NCBI RefSeq assembly: GCF_900220965.1 | Contig: NZ_OBQC01000003.1 | Span: 248,001-312,000, forward strand | Length of the DNA: 64,000 nucleotides | Direction of reading: 5' to 3' | Source: Ureibacillus acetophenoni | GTDB taxonomy: Bacteria; Bacillota; Bacilli; Bacillales_A; Planococcaceae | In this document: piece after piece, positions 25,729 through 35,255 of the stretch | How the letters are laid out: each line of letters begins with the position of its first letter | How positions within the stretch are numbered: position 1 is the stretch's first letter | Made by a program: the position numbers and the translations under genes | The notes under the pieces: generated by a model | The model's input: the letters and a program-made list of their open reading frames with translations, nothing else | Database searches by the model: none | What the model was told of the DNA's origin: nothing

Positions 25729-26346
25729 GTGGAACCTTTTTTTCACGGTATAGTATTAGCCTTTGGGTTAATATTACCTTTAGGAGTACAAAATGTTTTT
25801 ATTTTTAATCAGGGGGCAACTCATCAGAAGCTGCGATATGCATTACCTGCTGTTTTTACTGCAGGAATTTGTGATACGATTTTAATTTCCTTAGCAGTTG
25901 CTGGAGTATCAATTTTCATTTTTAGTTTTGAATGGCTAAAGTCTTTCATGTTTCTGATAGGTTTCATTTTTTTAGCCTACATGGGTTGGTTAATGTGGAA
26001 AGAGAAGCCTGATGTAACAAAAAATCATAACTCTAACCCGTTTACTGCAAAACGTCAAATATTATTTGCTGCTTCGGTATCATTGTTAAATCCCCATGCC
26101 ATTTTAGACACGATAGGAGTAATTGGAACAAGTTCCTTAGTATATAGTGGATATGAAAAATGGATTTTTACCATTTCGTGTATACTAATTTCATGGATAT
26201 GGTTCATCTTATTAGCAATTACAGGTAAAAAAGTTGGACAAATTGATACAAAAGGAACATTTTTACAGCGTATGAATCAAATTTCCGCACTGATTATTTG
26301 GTGTATGGCTCTTTATATGGGTTCACAACTATTTATTTCAAATTAA
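25729..26346 (+). CDS. LysE/RhtB-family amino-acid exporter
   Basis: This 205-residue protein has six hydrophobic segments and the LysE N-terminal pattern GIVLAFGLILPLGVQNVFIF. A later LLNPHAILDTIGVIG loop carries the conserved Asn-Pro. LysE-type proteins (ArgO) export basic amino acids, but the substrate here is not known. The start is GTG at 25729 with AAGGAG eight bases upstream. It shares a terminator with dsdA, which converges on it. Confidence 0.9.
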   Translation: MEPFFHGIVLAFGLILPLGVQNVFIFNQGATHQKLRYALPAVFTAGICDTILISLAVAGVSIFIFSFEWLKSFMFLIGFIFLAYMGWLMWKEKPDVTKNHNSNPFTAKRQILFAASVSLLNPHAILDTIGVIGTSSLVYSGYEKWIFTISCILISWIWFILLAITGKKVGQIDTKGTFLQRMNQISALIIWCMALYMGSQLFISN

Positions 26347-26355
26347 CCCCTAAAA

Positions 26356-26386
26356 AAATGCACAGTGCTATTTAACTGTGCATTTT
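26356..26386. terminator. Bidirectional terminator between lysE and dsdA
   Basis: A 12-bp stem (26356-26367 with 26375-26386) has A- and T-rich ends suited to both directions. Confidence 0.85.
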
Positions 26387-26395
26387 AAAATTCAT

Positions 26396-27721
26396 TTATA
26401 CAAATTCTGAATTCAGATAAAGTTGACGTTGTTCTTCCGGCACCATATTACCACCTGTAGACCAAGCTAAATGTGTTGCACCTTCCATCTTATCCACTAG
26501 GTTTAACCTTTTCAAATAGCCCTTTCCTTTTGTTAATAGAATATTAGGACCAAATAGACCAGCATGTGCGGATGGCTCCATAAATATATTTTCTTGCTCA
26601 TACATTTCTCTTAGACTAGTTAATAAATATTGATCTTCTACGGTATAACATCCACTTAAAATCGGTTCCATTACTTTTCCGACGAATGAAGAAGCTCTTC
26701 CAACTGCTAAACCATCAGCTATTGTTTTATTTGATAGTCCTAAATCCTGAACAGAAATACGATCATGTAATCCCGTCATCATCCCTAGTAACATGCATGG
26801 TGATTGGATTGGTTCCGCAAAGAATATATGAACATTTTCACCATAGATTTGTTTCAAACCATATGCAACTCCACCAGGACCCCCACCTACTCCACAAGGT
26901 AGATAGACGAATAATGGATGGTCATGATCTACTTTTATATTTAACTGTCTGAATTGTTGTTGAACTCTAATCGCACTAACTGCATATCCAACGAATAAAT
27001 CTTTGGAGTTCTCATCGTCAACAAAATGGCACATCGGGTCACTTTCAGCCTGTTTTCTACCTTCTTCAACTGCCTTACTGTAATCAGACTCATATTCAAT
27101 GACTGTTACACCTTTTTCTCTTAGTAATGATTTCTTCCACTCTTTTGCATCACTAGACATATGCACAGTTACATTGAACCCTAATTTAGCACCCATTATT
27201 CCAATACTTAATCCTAAATTGCCTGTAGAACCAACCGCAATTTTATAATTACTAAAGAATTTTCTATACGACTCATCGTTTAATTTTGAATAGTCATCAT
27301 CAATTTTTAATAACCCATTTTCTATTGCCAATGTCTCGGCGTGTTTTAAAACTTCATAGATACCTCCCCTTGCTTTAATCGAGCCCGATATAGGTAATGA
27401 ATGGTCACTTTTTAACATTAATTTGCCTGCTATGTCAATCCCTTGTTTTTTTTCAATTAACTTTTTCATGTTAGGTATTTCAGTAATCTCAGATTCAATT
27501 ATTCCATTTGAGTTTGTCGTTTCAGGAAAAGCTAATTGAATATATGGAGCGAATCTTTCTAATCTATTTTTCGCATCAATTACCTCATTAAATTGCAAAA
27601 GCTCTATATTGTTTTCGTTATTTAAATAATGTTCATTCTCCCAAAAAACTGTATTTAATTGTTTTATTTCATTTATTAATGGATATTGTTCATGTAATTT
27701 CTTAAAGTTATCTACGGTCAT
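26396..27721 (-). CDS. dsdA: D-serine ammonia-lyase
   Basis: This PLP enzyme turns D-serine into pyruvate and ammonia. The Lys-bearing segment SGSIKARGG is near residue 116, the glycine-rich [18 protein letters not shown] near residue 164, and [18 protein letters not shown] near residue 275 binds the phosphate of PLP. Length (441) matches DsdA. It overlaps the end of the YqxD gene by four bases, so the two are translationally coupled. With aspartase and GDH in the window it suggests a diet including amino acids. Confidence 0.93.
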   Translation of the reverse strand: MTVDNFKKLHEQYPLINEIKQLNTVFWENEHYLNNENNIELLQFNEVIDAKNRLERFAPYIQLAFPETTNSNGIIESEITEIPNMKKLIEKKQGIDIAGKLMLKSDHSLPISGSIKARGGIYEVLKHAETLAIENGLLKIDDDYSKLNDESYRKFFSNYKIAVGSTGNLGLSIGIMGAKLGFNVTVHMSSDAKEWKKSLLREKGVTVIEYESDYSKAVEEGRKQAESDPMCHFVDDENSKDLFVGYAVSAIRVQQQFRQLNIKVDHDHPLFVYLPCGVGGGPGGVAYGLKQIYGENVHIFFAEPIQSPCMLLGMMTGLHDRISVQDLGLSNKTIADGLAVGRASSFVGKVMEPILSGCYTVEDQYLLTSLREMYEQENIFMEPSAHAGLFGPNILLTKGKGYLKRLNLVDKMEGATHLAWSTGGNMVPEEQRQLYLNSEFV

Positions 27722-28194
27722 TGTGTATCTACCTCTCTCTTTTTCATAATAGCTCGTTCACAAATTTGTTGAAATTTTCTTTCAAATGATAAATTATTTT
27801 CCTCAGTACGTTTTTTAGGTCCCTTTGTTCTGCCGCCAGCACGTCTAAATTTCGCACTTTCATAACGAAATGCGAGGAGTTGGTCTATATTTTCTGGTGT
27901 CATTTCCCTTCCATTTTGATCGACTACAAATGCCCCTTTTGCTAAACACATAGCAGCTAATCCATAATCTTGTGTAATGACAATATCATACTTTGTAACC
28001 GCATTCACTAGCTTGAAATCTACAGAATCTGGACCCTTCGGAACCATAATTGTTATTGCATTTTCACGCTCTATTCGGTGGGATGTATCGCAATAGAGTA
28101 TAGGTTTAATCTCATAACGAGATGAAATTGAAAGCGCCAAATCAATTACAGGACAAGCATCAGCATCTATTAATAATTGTAAAATCGTTCTCAC
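27718..28194 (-). CDS. UPF0178/DUF188 protein (YqxD/YaiI-like)
   Basis: This 158-residue protein carries the family's [15 protein letters not shown] start and [16 protein letters not shown] segment, in a PIN-like or NYN-like fold with unknown activity. The basic C-terminus ([10 protein letters not shown]) is usual. The start is unclear. A GTG at 28194 directly abuts AGGAAG, too close for a ribosome site, while an ATT at 28185 lies six bases after AAGGTG and begins exactly at the conserved strand. It is co-transcribed with dsdA. Confidence 0.85.
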   Translation of the reverse strand: MRTILQLLIDADACPVIDLALSISSRYEIKPILYCDTSHRIERENAITIMVPKGPDSVDFKLVNAVTKYDIVITQDYGLAAMCLAKGAFVVDQNGREMTPENIDQLLAFRYESAKFRRAGGRTKGPKKRTEENNLSFERKFQQICERAIMKKREVDTQ

Positions 28195-28352
28195 CTTCCT
28201 ATTATTTTTATATTATTTTCAATGTAGTTTATTATATTAAAATAATTTTAATCAAAGTACATCTAAATTCGGTATTATACTCATCTAAAAACAAGATTGA
28301 ATAGATTGAAAATTTTTAATACGATACAAACATCAATTATATTGGAGGTTAC

Positions 28353-29729
28353 ATGATGACGACACCTATTGTAAATGCAAAAGTAGATGCTCAAAAATAC
28401 GTTGATTCAGTATTTGATGAGCTTCAAATGAAATATGCTCATCAAAAAGAATTCTTACAAGCTGTGGAAGAAATATTTATCTCATTAGTACCGGTATTTG
28501 AACAGCACCCTGAATATATTAAACATAATATTTTATCGCGTATTGTTGAGCCAGACCGTATTATTTCTTTCCGTGTAACATGGCAAGATGATAATAACCA
28601 AGTTCAAGTTAACCGTGGATATCGAGTACAATTTAGTAATGTAATGGGGCCTTACAAAGGCGGATTACGTTTCCACCCTACTGTGAATGAATCTATCATG
28701 AAATTCCTTGCATTTGAACAAATCTTCAAAAATGCTCTAACTGCCCTTCCAATAGGTGGTGCTAAAGGTGGATCTGATTTTAATCCAAAAGGAAAATCTA
28801 ACTCAGAGATTATGCGTTTCTGCCAAGCATTTATGACTGAATTATACCGTTATATTGGTCCAGATGTCGATGTCCCAGCTGGAGATATTGGTGTTGGTGC
28901 TCGTGAAGTAGGTTACTTATACGGACAATATAAACGCATACGCGGTGCACATGAAGCGGGTGTTCTTACTGGTAAACAACCTGGCTACGGAGGCTCCCTT
29001 GCTCGTAAAGAAGCAACTGGATATGGTTTAGTTTATTTCGTAGAAGAAATGCTTCAAGATGCAAAAGAAACTTTCTTAAACAAAACAGTGGTCGTTTCTG
29101 GTTCAGGAAATGTAGCAATTTATGCGATGGAAAAAGCTCAAAATTTTGGAGCAAAAGTAGTCGCTTGTTCAGATTCAAACGGGTATATTTATGATCCAGA
29201 CGGAATTGATTTAAGAGTAGTAAAACAAATTAAAGAAGAAAATGGAGAGCGTATTAAAACTTATTTAGATTACCGCCCGAATGCAACTTATACTGAAGGT
29301 TGTACTGGAATTTGGTCTATTCCATGTGACATTGCTCTACCTTGTGCTACTCAAAATGAAATTGATGGTGAAGCGGCACGTACATTAATTGCAAATGGTG
29401 TAAAAGTTGTTGCAGAAGGTGCCAACATGCCATCTGACTTAGAAGCTATTAATGAATTTTTAAATAATGGTGTATTATTCGGTCCAGCAAAAGCTGCAAA
29501 TGCAGGTGGTGTTGCAACTTCAGCTCTTGAAATGGCTCAAAATTCAAGTCGCGTTTATTGGGATTTTAACCAAGTAGATTTAAAATTACATGAAATTATG
29601 AAATCGATTTATGCAGAATGTAAAAAGTGCGCTGAAAATTATGGGTATGCAGGTAACTTAGTTGTGGGAGCTAACATTGCTGGTTTTGTTAAAGTTGCCG
29701 ATGGATTGTTAAAAGAAGGTGTTTATTAA
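28353..29729 (+). CDS. gdhA: Glutamate dehydrogenase (NADP-type)
   Basis: The enzyme interconverts 2-oxoglutarate plus ammonia and glutamate. The 458-residue sequence has the substrate-binding GPYKGGLRFHPTVN and GGAKGGSDFNPKG motifs (with catalytic Lys) and the GDIGVGAREVGYLYGQYKR region. The nucleotide fold is VVVSGSGNVAIYAMEKA. Length and the N-terminus fit the NADP-dependent biosynthetic group rather than the short catabolic RocG. GGAGG precedes two successive ATGs at 28353 and 28356. It is monocistronic with its own terminator. Confidence 0.95.
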   Translation: MMTTPIVNAKVDAQKYVDSVFDELQMKYAHQKEFLQAVEEIFISLVPVFEQHPEYIKHNILSRIVEPDRIISFRVTWQDDNNQVQVNRGYRVQFSNVMGPYKGGLRFHPTVNESIMKFLAFEQIFKNALTALPIGGAKGGSDFNPKGKSNSEIMRFCQAFMTELYRYIGPDVDVPAGDIGVGAREVGYLYGQYKRIRGAHEAGVLTGKQPGYGGSLARKEATGYGLVYFVEEMLQDAKETFLNKTVVVSGSGNVAIYAMEKAQNFGAKVVACSDSNGYIYDPDGIDLRVVKQIKEENGERIKTYLDYRPNATYTEGCTGIWSIPCDIALPCATQNEIDGEAARTLIANGVKVVAEGANMPSDLEAINEFLNNGVLFGPAKAANAGGVATSALEMAQNSSRVYWDFNQVDLKLHEIMKSIYAECKKCAENYGYAGNLVVGANIAGFVKVADGLLKEGVY

Positions 29730-29745
29730 AATGAATAGATAGTTA

Positions 29746-29785
29746 GGGACTTCTAATTTATGATTAGGAGTCTCTTTCTTTTATT
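29746..29785 (+). terminator. Terminator of gdhA
   Basis: A 10-bp stem (29748-29757 with 29763-29772, one G-T pair) is followed by TTTCTTTTATTTTT. Confidence 0.75.
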
Positions 29786-29881
29786 TTTCAGAATTTTAAT
29801 AAAACTTAAGTGCATCTACTTGGTAGACTACCCTTTTTTTGTTAAAATTGAATTCTAGTAAAAATCTTTAGGGGGATATGT

Positions 29882-31678
29882 ATGATTAATAGAAGCGAAG
29901 TAAAAATAGAAGAAACATGGGATTTATCTCACCTCTTTCAAACAGATGAAGAATTTGAAAAAGCTTTAGAAGAATCAAAAATTGAAACTACGAAACTCGT
30001 AGAAACTTTCAAAGGAAAAATTACAGATGTAGATTCGATCGTTAACGTAATCAAAGCATCACAAAAATTAGAAGAAAAAATTATTCCAATTGCTACTTTT
30101 GCAAACCTTGCCTTAAGTGTCGACCAAACAAATGATACAGCACAACTTCGTGCAGCTAAAGTTGGCCAAGCTATTGCTTCTATTAGCGCTGACATATCGT
30201 TTGTTACAAGTGAACTGCTTGAGTTAAACGAATCACTACTTGAAGAAGCAAGTAAAAAAGCACCTGAGTATGCAAATATGATCAAACAACTCATTCGTAA
30301 AAAACCTTACCAATTACATCCGGAAGCTGAAAAAGCATTAGCTGCATTTGGTACTACTTTTGATGGACCGTACGAATTATACAATACTACAAAACTTGTA
30401 GATATGAAATTCGATGATTTTGAAGTAAATGGAGAAAAATATCCCCTTAGCTATAACTTATTTGAAGGCGATTGGGAGTTAGAGCATGATACAGAAAAAC
30501 GTCGAGCAGCATTCGAAGCATTTTCAGAGAAGTTAAAAGAATATCAACATACAACAGCAAAGACTTATGATATGCATCTTCAAACTGAAAAAACAAATTC
30601 TGATTTAAGAGGCTATGAATCTATCTTTGATTCGTTATTGTTTAACCAACAAGTTGACCGTTCGTTATACAATCGTCAAATCGATGTAATTATGTCAGAA
30701 CTAGCACCTCATATGCGTCGTTATGCGAAATTAGTTCAAAAAGTGCATGGATTAGACAAAATGACATTTGCTGATCTGAAAATACCTTTAGATCCATCAT
30801 ATGAGCCTACTATTTCAGTAGAAGAATCTCGTAAATATATGAAAGACGGTTTAGCGATTATGGGCGAGGATTATGTGAATATGTTAGACCGCTCATTTGA
30901 TGAACGTTGGATTGACTTTGCACAAAACAAAGGAAAATCTACAGGTGCCTTTTGTTCAAGCCCATATGGACACCATCCATACATCTTAATTTCATGGACT
31001 AGTCGTATGAACGAAGTGTTCGTTTTAGCCCATGAGTTGGGTCATGCTGGACATTTTTATTTAGCACATCAAAATCAAAACATCTTTAATTCAAGACCAT
31101 CATTATACTTTATCGAAGCACCATCTACGATGAATGAAATGTTAATGGCAAATCATCTTCTTTCAAACTCTACAGATGCACGTTTCAAACGTTGGGTAAT
31201 CTCAACAATTATTGCTAGAACATACTACCATAACTTTGTTACACATTTACTAGAGGCAGCATATCAACGTAAAGTGTATGAAATCGTTGATCAAGGTGGA
31301 AATGTAAATGCATCCATCTTAAACAAATTGAAAAAAGAAGTTCTTGAAGAATTCTGGGGTGGCGAGGTTGAAATTAACGACGGCGCTGAATTAACATGGA
31401 TGCGTCAACCTCATTATTATATGGGATTATATCCATATACGTATTCTGCAGGATTAACAATTGCGACACAGGTTTACCAACGTATTCAAACTGAAGGTAG
31501 TAAAGCAGTTGAAGACTGGATTGAAGTGTTAAAAGCAGGTGGCACAAAAGATCCAGTAGAACTTGCTAAAATGGCTGGGGTTGATATTACAACAGATCAA
31601 CCACTAAAAGACACAATTGCATTCATCGGCTCATTGATCGATCAATTAGAACAATTAACAGAAGAAATTGAAAAATAA
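29882..31678 (+). CDS. pepF: Oligoendopeptidase F (M3 metallopeptidase)
   Basis: This cytoplasmic zinc peptidase of 598 residues cleaves short peptides. The zinc site VLAHELGHAGHF (HEXXH) lies near residue 385, with the third ligand Glu in YFIEAPSTMNEMLMAN about 30 residues later. The N-terminal helical half starts with EETWDLSHLF, standard for PepF. A GGGGGA ribosome site is seven bases upstream. It is monocistronic. In Bacillus, PepF-type enzymes can affect peptide signalling and sporulation; that is family knowledge, not shown here. Confidence 0.95.
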   Translation: MINRSEVKIEETWDLSHLFQTDEEFEKALEESKIETTKLVETFKGKITDVDSIVNVIKASQKLEEKIIPIATFANLALSVDQTNDTAQLRAAKVGQAIASISADISFVTSELLELNESLLEEASKKAPEYANMIKQLIRKKPYQLHPEAEKALAAFGTTFDGPYELYNTTKLVDMKFDDFEVNGEKYPLSYNLFEGDWELEHDTEKRRAAFEAFSEKLKEYQHTTAKTYDMHLQTEKTNSDLRGYESIFDSLLFNQQVDRSLYNRQIDVIMSELAPHMRRYAKLVQKVHGLDKMTFADLKIPLDPSYEPTISVEESRKYMKDGLAIMGEDYVNMLDRSFDERWIDFAQNKGKSTGAFCSSPYGHHPYILISWTSRMNEVFVLAHELGHAGHFYLAHQNQNIFNSRPSLYFIEAPSTMNEMLMANHLLSNSTDARFKRWVISTIIARTYYHNFVTHLLEAAYQRKVYEIVDQGGNVNASILNKLKKEVLEEFWGGEVEINDGAELTWMRQPHYYMGLYPYTYSAGLTIATQVYQRIQTEGSKAVEDWIEVLKAGGTKDPVELAKMAGVDITTDQPLKDTIAFIGSLIDQLEQLTEEIEK

Positions 31679-31684
31679 TTATAT

Positions 31685-31722
31685 GGAGATGTGATTGTTT
31701 TCTTTCACATCTCCTTTTTTAA
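31685..31722 (+). terminator. Terminator of pepF
   Basis: A perfect 10-bp stem (31685-31694 with 31705-31714) is followed by TTTTTT. Confidence 0.85.
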
Positions 31723-31753
31723 TATAAATTTACAAGCATAAGCTCAGTTTAAT

Positions 31754-32929
31754 TTATATTTGTGATACTCCCGACTCAATGGCTGCTTTAGCAACAGCTT
31801 CTGAAACAACAATTGCTACCCTTTCATCTAATGATCTAGGAATTATTAAATCTTCACATAATTCTTCTTCAGAAACGATCGATGCGATTGATTTAACTGC
31901 GGCTAATTTCATTGCCTCATTTATATCCTTTGCCCTAACATTTAAAGCACCTCTAAATATCCCTGGGAATGCGAGCATGTTATTCACTTGGTTTGGATAA
32001 TCAGATCTTCCAGTACCGATAATCCTTACTCCCCACTCTTTAGCATTTTCAAAGGTAATTTCAGGATTTGGATTTGCTAGAGCAAAAACAATTGGATCCT
32101 GATTCATTGATTGAATATGTGACTGACTTAATAGATTTGCTACTGAAACGCCAATAAATACATCTGCACCTACTAATGCATCATCTAATTTTCCTTGTAT
32201 GTTATTTTCATTTGTAAGTTTTGCAATTTGTTCTTTAATAGGATTCATACCATTAGGTCTACCACTATAAATAACTCCGGATGAATCACACATAATAATA
32301 TGTTTATAGCCAATTTGAAGTAATAATTTTAAAATGGCAATACCAGCAGCCCCAGCTCCATTAATGACAATTTTAATATCTTCCTTTTTCTTCTTAACGA
32401 TTTTTAACGCATTTTCTAATCCTGCACTAACGACTATTGCTGTACCATGCTGATCGTCATGAAACACAGGTATATTACATTCTTTCCTTAGTCGTTCCTC
32501 TATTTCAAAGCATCTTGGTGCTGAAATATCCTCAAGATTAATTGCCCCAAAAGTTGGTGAAATTGCTTTTACTATTTTCACAATCTCATCTACATCCTTT
32601 GTATCTAAACATATTGGATAGGCATCCACATTACTAAATCTCTTTAATAATAGTGCTTTTCCTTCCATCACAGGTAATGCTGCTTCCGGTCCAATATCTC
32701 CAAGTCCTAATACTGCTGTTCCATCGGTAACGATGGCTACTGTATTCCCCTTAATCGTATAGTCATAGACTTTTGATCGATCTTTTTCTATTTCAATACA
32801 TGGTGCTGCAACTCCAGGTGAATAGGCTAAACTTAAATCATAAATATCTTCAATAGGAACTTTTGATTTAATTTCCATCTTCCCTTTATGTTCTTCATGC
32901 ATTTCCAGTGATTTTTTCATCAATTCCAT
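31754..32929 (-). CDS. NAD(P)-dependent malic enzyme (YtsJ-like)
   Basis: The enzyme decarboxylates malate to pyruvate. The 391-residue protein is the short bacterial form without a phosphotransacetylase domain. Key segments are LSLAYSPGVAAPC, TDGTAVLGLGDIGPEAALPVMEGK and FHDDQHGTAIVVSAG, followed by a nucleotide fold with INGAGAAGIAILKLL. The start is taken at the ATG at 32929, because the earlier ATG at 32938 abuts the GGAAGG ribosome site. B. subtilis YtsJ is the main NADP-linked enzyme of this type. The gene is alone, with a long AT-rich upstream region. Confidence 0.92.
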   Translation of the reverse strand: MELMKKSLEMHEEHKGKMEIKSKVPIEDIYDLSLAYSPGVAAPCIEIEKDRSKVYDYTIKGNTVAIVTDGTAVLGLGDIGPEAALPVMEGKALLLKRFSNVDAYPICLDTKDVDEIVKIVKAISPTFGAINLEDISAPRCFEIEERLRKECNIPVFHDDQHGTAIVVSAGLENALKIVKKKKEDIKIVINGAGAAGIAILKLLLQIGYKHIIMCDSSGVIYSGRPNGMNPIKEQIAKLTNENNIQGKLDDALVGADVFIGVSVANLLSQSHIQSMNQDPIVFALANPNPEITFENAKEWGVRIIGTGRSDYPNQVNNMLAFPGIFRGALNVRAKDINEAMKLAAVKSIASIVSEEELCEDLIIPRSLDERVAIVVSEAVAKAAIESGVSQI

Positions 32930-33338
32930 CGATCTCATCCTTCCGTCATTTTTCGGATATATAATTTTGAATAATATTGCTTTAATGAATTAAAGTCAAT
33001 GAAGTTTATTGAAAATTTTAGAAAAAATAAATATTCCTATCATATTGCGCATTTTTCTGTTATTAGTGCAATTATTCACAATCAAATCTATTCCTAATTT
33101 CAACCGTCATTTTATTTTATCAATATAATAAACACTTCCTTTATTATGAATGGCAAAGCTATAGTTTACACATAATTATTTTGTGAATTTTTGCACGTTT
33201 CACTTTGTTCAATAAAATATTAAAAATTTCACAAACTTATAATTCTTTAAGATAGAACTTATAAGTTAATATTTCACAAAAAGTTCACAATTTGTAAATA
33301 AAAAACCTATGAAGCAAAATGCTCCATAGATTTTTTTG
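32930..33338. other. 409-bp AT-rich intergenic region, no gene seen
   Basis: Between the malic enzyme start and the next gene's 3' end the DNA is very AT-rich with several short T- and A-runs. Apart from a promoter presumably serving the malic enzyme gene and a terminator at the right end, I see no ORF with a ribosome site, RNA gene or repeat. Confidence 0.6.
33300..33337 (-). terminator. Terminator of the secreted stalk-domain gene
   Basis: The stem CTATGAAGC/GCTCCATAG (one G-T pair) encloses AAAAT and lies directly beyond the gene's stop, with A-rich DNA giving a T-run on the minus strand. Confidence 0.7.
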
Positions 33339-34295
33339 TTACTTTACTTCTATTAGTTCTTCTAAAAATTTATACGGTACATAAGTTTTACCATACTCTA
33401 ATATTGCAGGTGCTTCAGAGAAATATCTAAGTGCCTTATTGTAACCATACATTTCTTCTCCAAATGTAATTGTGAAGCTTACAGCACCCTTCGATAAAAT
33501 AGCGCCCTTTCCTGTAAATTCAACCTTATAATCTAACTGCTCAGCTATTAAACGCAATGGAATCATCTTTACACCATTTACTTCATAATTGTCTATGTCA
33601 GCAATTTGGTATGCTAATTCTTCATCAGATTTCTCCAAAACAATAACTTTTGAAGGACCAGATTGCATTGGATAGCTCTCCAACACTACTTCATAAAAGA
33701 TAATAACATCTTTATTAATAATATCTGTTGGTGATAATTTATTTCCTGATAGATTTGTGATAAGCGTCTCTTCATTTAAATTAATGACTAAATCTTTATT
33801 TTTATTTAAAAAGTTTTCGTCAAACTGATCTAATTGCACAGTACCTACTTCTTCCGTTTGTGCAATTATAACTTCTGGTGAATATCTAGGAGGATAAATC
33901 ATAGTCATTGGTTTAGAAGAGTCGACATATGCTGTAAATTGCATGCCTTCTTTTAGTTCTACTTCTTCACCAAGATTATTTAAAATTATTGTCTTTTTGT
34001 CAAAATAAAAACCAAATGGGTCTTCACTATCTACAGTTACAAAATAATAACCACTCATTTCTTCACTAATTTTAGTGATGATTCCTTCAATTTGTATGTA
34101 GTTTAGAATCTCTACATTCTCCTCCACAGAAATAGTTTGGAACTCACCATCTTCTATAATTAGAGTTTTATACTCTAACCCTTCAGTTTCCTCAATTTCT
34201 TGTCCTTCTAAATATTGTGCTGTTGCCGTTGGTACAATTAATGAACTTGCCATAATAGAAGCAGTTGCAATAATTGTTAGTGATTTTTTCTTCAT
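33339..34295 (-). CDS. Secreted protein with copper-amine-oxidase N-terminal-like (stalk) domain
   Basis: The 318-residue product starts MKKKSLTIIATASIMASSL, a signal peptide cleaved near TATA. I start it at 34295 because AAGGAGAG is eight bases upstream. The middle (residues 60-230) is beta-rich and not recognised. Residues 240-318 carry VNGVKMIPLRLIAEQLDYKV and KTYVPYKFLEEL, the Cu_amine_oxidN1 (stalk) domain found on Firmicutes cell-surface proteins, which despite its name usually has no copper-enzyme activity. The gene is monocistronic. Confidence 0.8.
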   Translation of the reverse strand: MKKKSLTIIATASIMASSLIVPTATAQYLEGQEIEETEGLEYKTLIIEDGEFQTISVEENVEILNYIQIEGIITKISEEMSGYYFVTVDSEDPFGFYFDKKTIILNNLGEEVELKEGMQFTAYVDSSKPMTMIYPPRYSPEVIIAQTEEVGTVQLDQFDENFLNKNKDLVINLNEETLITNLSGNKLSPTDIINKDVIIFYEVVLESYPMQSGPSKVIVLEKSDEELAYQIADIDNYEVNGVKMIPLRLIAEQLDYKVEFTGKGAILSKGAVSFTITFGEEMYGYNKALRYFSEAPAILEYGKTYVPYKFLEELIEVK

Positions 34296-34393
34296 TTTTC
34301 TCTCTCCTTTCATGCTGTTCATTTTATTTGTCGTACTAAAATAGAAAAAGTTACTTGAAAGTTAAAAATTGAGTGATGTAAATAAAGAACAAT

Positions 34394-34432
34394 AAAAAAG
34401 ACATCTCGGAAGTCATTCTCCCAAGATGTCCT
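34394..34432 (-). terminator. Terminator after the sulfurtransferase gene
   Basis: A stem of about 12 bp with mismatches (34400-34412 with 34418-34430) is followed on the minus strand by TTTTTT. It ends the dynA-sulfurtransferase transcript. Confidence 0.75.
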
Positions 34433-34443
34433 TTATTCAATAA

Positions 34444-35253
34444 CTACTTATTTTCACCGGTTTCAATTTCATATTGAGTAATCCAGTCACTAAAACTACC
34501 GACATATAGCCGAACATTCGTGTATCCAGAATCTACTAATACTGCATATAATGGTGAAGCTGTTACACCCGAACCACAATACACTACAATTTCTTCATCC
34601 TTTTCAAATCGGTTGAGTAATTGTTCATTTGCTGTTAGTTTGTTGTTTTCTTTCAATTGTTCCCAGTCAAAGTTTTTAGCAGAAGGAATATGACCTGCCT
34701 TGACATCTATCGTCTCATGTTCGCCTCTGTATCGTACAGCTGCCCTCGCGTCTAACAATGTAGCCTGTTCTTGACCATCCACAATTCGTTTTACATCTTC
34801 ACGACTTGCATAGATGTTTTCATTCCAATTTAGTTGTAGAGTCGATTTAGCATATTCCTTTACTTCACTAGTTACCGGAAAACCTTCTTCTACTAATGCA
34901 TTTATTCCCCCGTTAATTATATATACATTCGGGAAATTTGCATATTTTAACATCCACCAAGCACGTGCAGCAAATGGTGCTGCGCCTTGATCATAAATAT
35001 AAATTGTATCGCCTAATGACAGTCCAGCAGTTTCAAATAAATTTGTTAACTGCTCTTTTGTAGGCATTGGATGTCTACCTTCTGTACCTGACATATTAGA
35101 CAAATCTTTTTCTAAATCCCAATAAATTGCCCCTTCTATATGGGATTCAGTAAAAGCTTTTTCACCCCACGACTTATCTTGCAAATTAAATCGCGTATCG
35201 ATAAACCGGCCCTCTTTTGTTACTTCGCTTGCTTGAACGATAAATTTCCCCAT
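34444..35253 (-). CDS. Two-domain sulfurtransferase (rhodanese family)
   Basis: This 269-residue protein has two rhodanese domains (residues 1-135 and 150-265). The active cysteine is in IVVYCGSGVTASPL, and the CGSGVTA loop is typical of 3-mercaptopyruvate or thiosulfate sulfurtransferases of the SseA type. It transfers sulfur to a thiol acceptor or cyanide. The gene starts two bases after the dynA stop, with its GGGGG ribosome site inside dynA, so the two are co-transcribed. The functional link to a membrane-remodelling dynamin is not obvious. Confidence 0.9.
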   Translation of the reverse strand: MGKFIVQASEVTKEGRFIDTRFNLQDKSWGEKAFTESHIEGAIYWDLEKDLSNMSGTEGRHPMPTKEQLTNLFETAGLSLGDTIYIYDQGAAPFAARAWWMLKYANFPNVYIINGGINALVEEGFPVTSEVKEYAKSTLQLNWNENIYASREDVKRIVDGQEQATLLDARAAVRYRGEHETIDVKAGHIPSAKNFDWEQLKENNKLTANEQLLNRFEKDEEIVVYCGSGVTASPLYAVLVDSGYTNVRLYVGSFSDWITQYEIETGENK

Positions 35254-35255
35254 TG

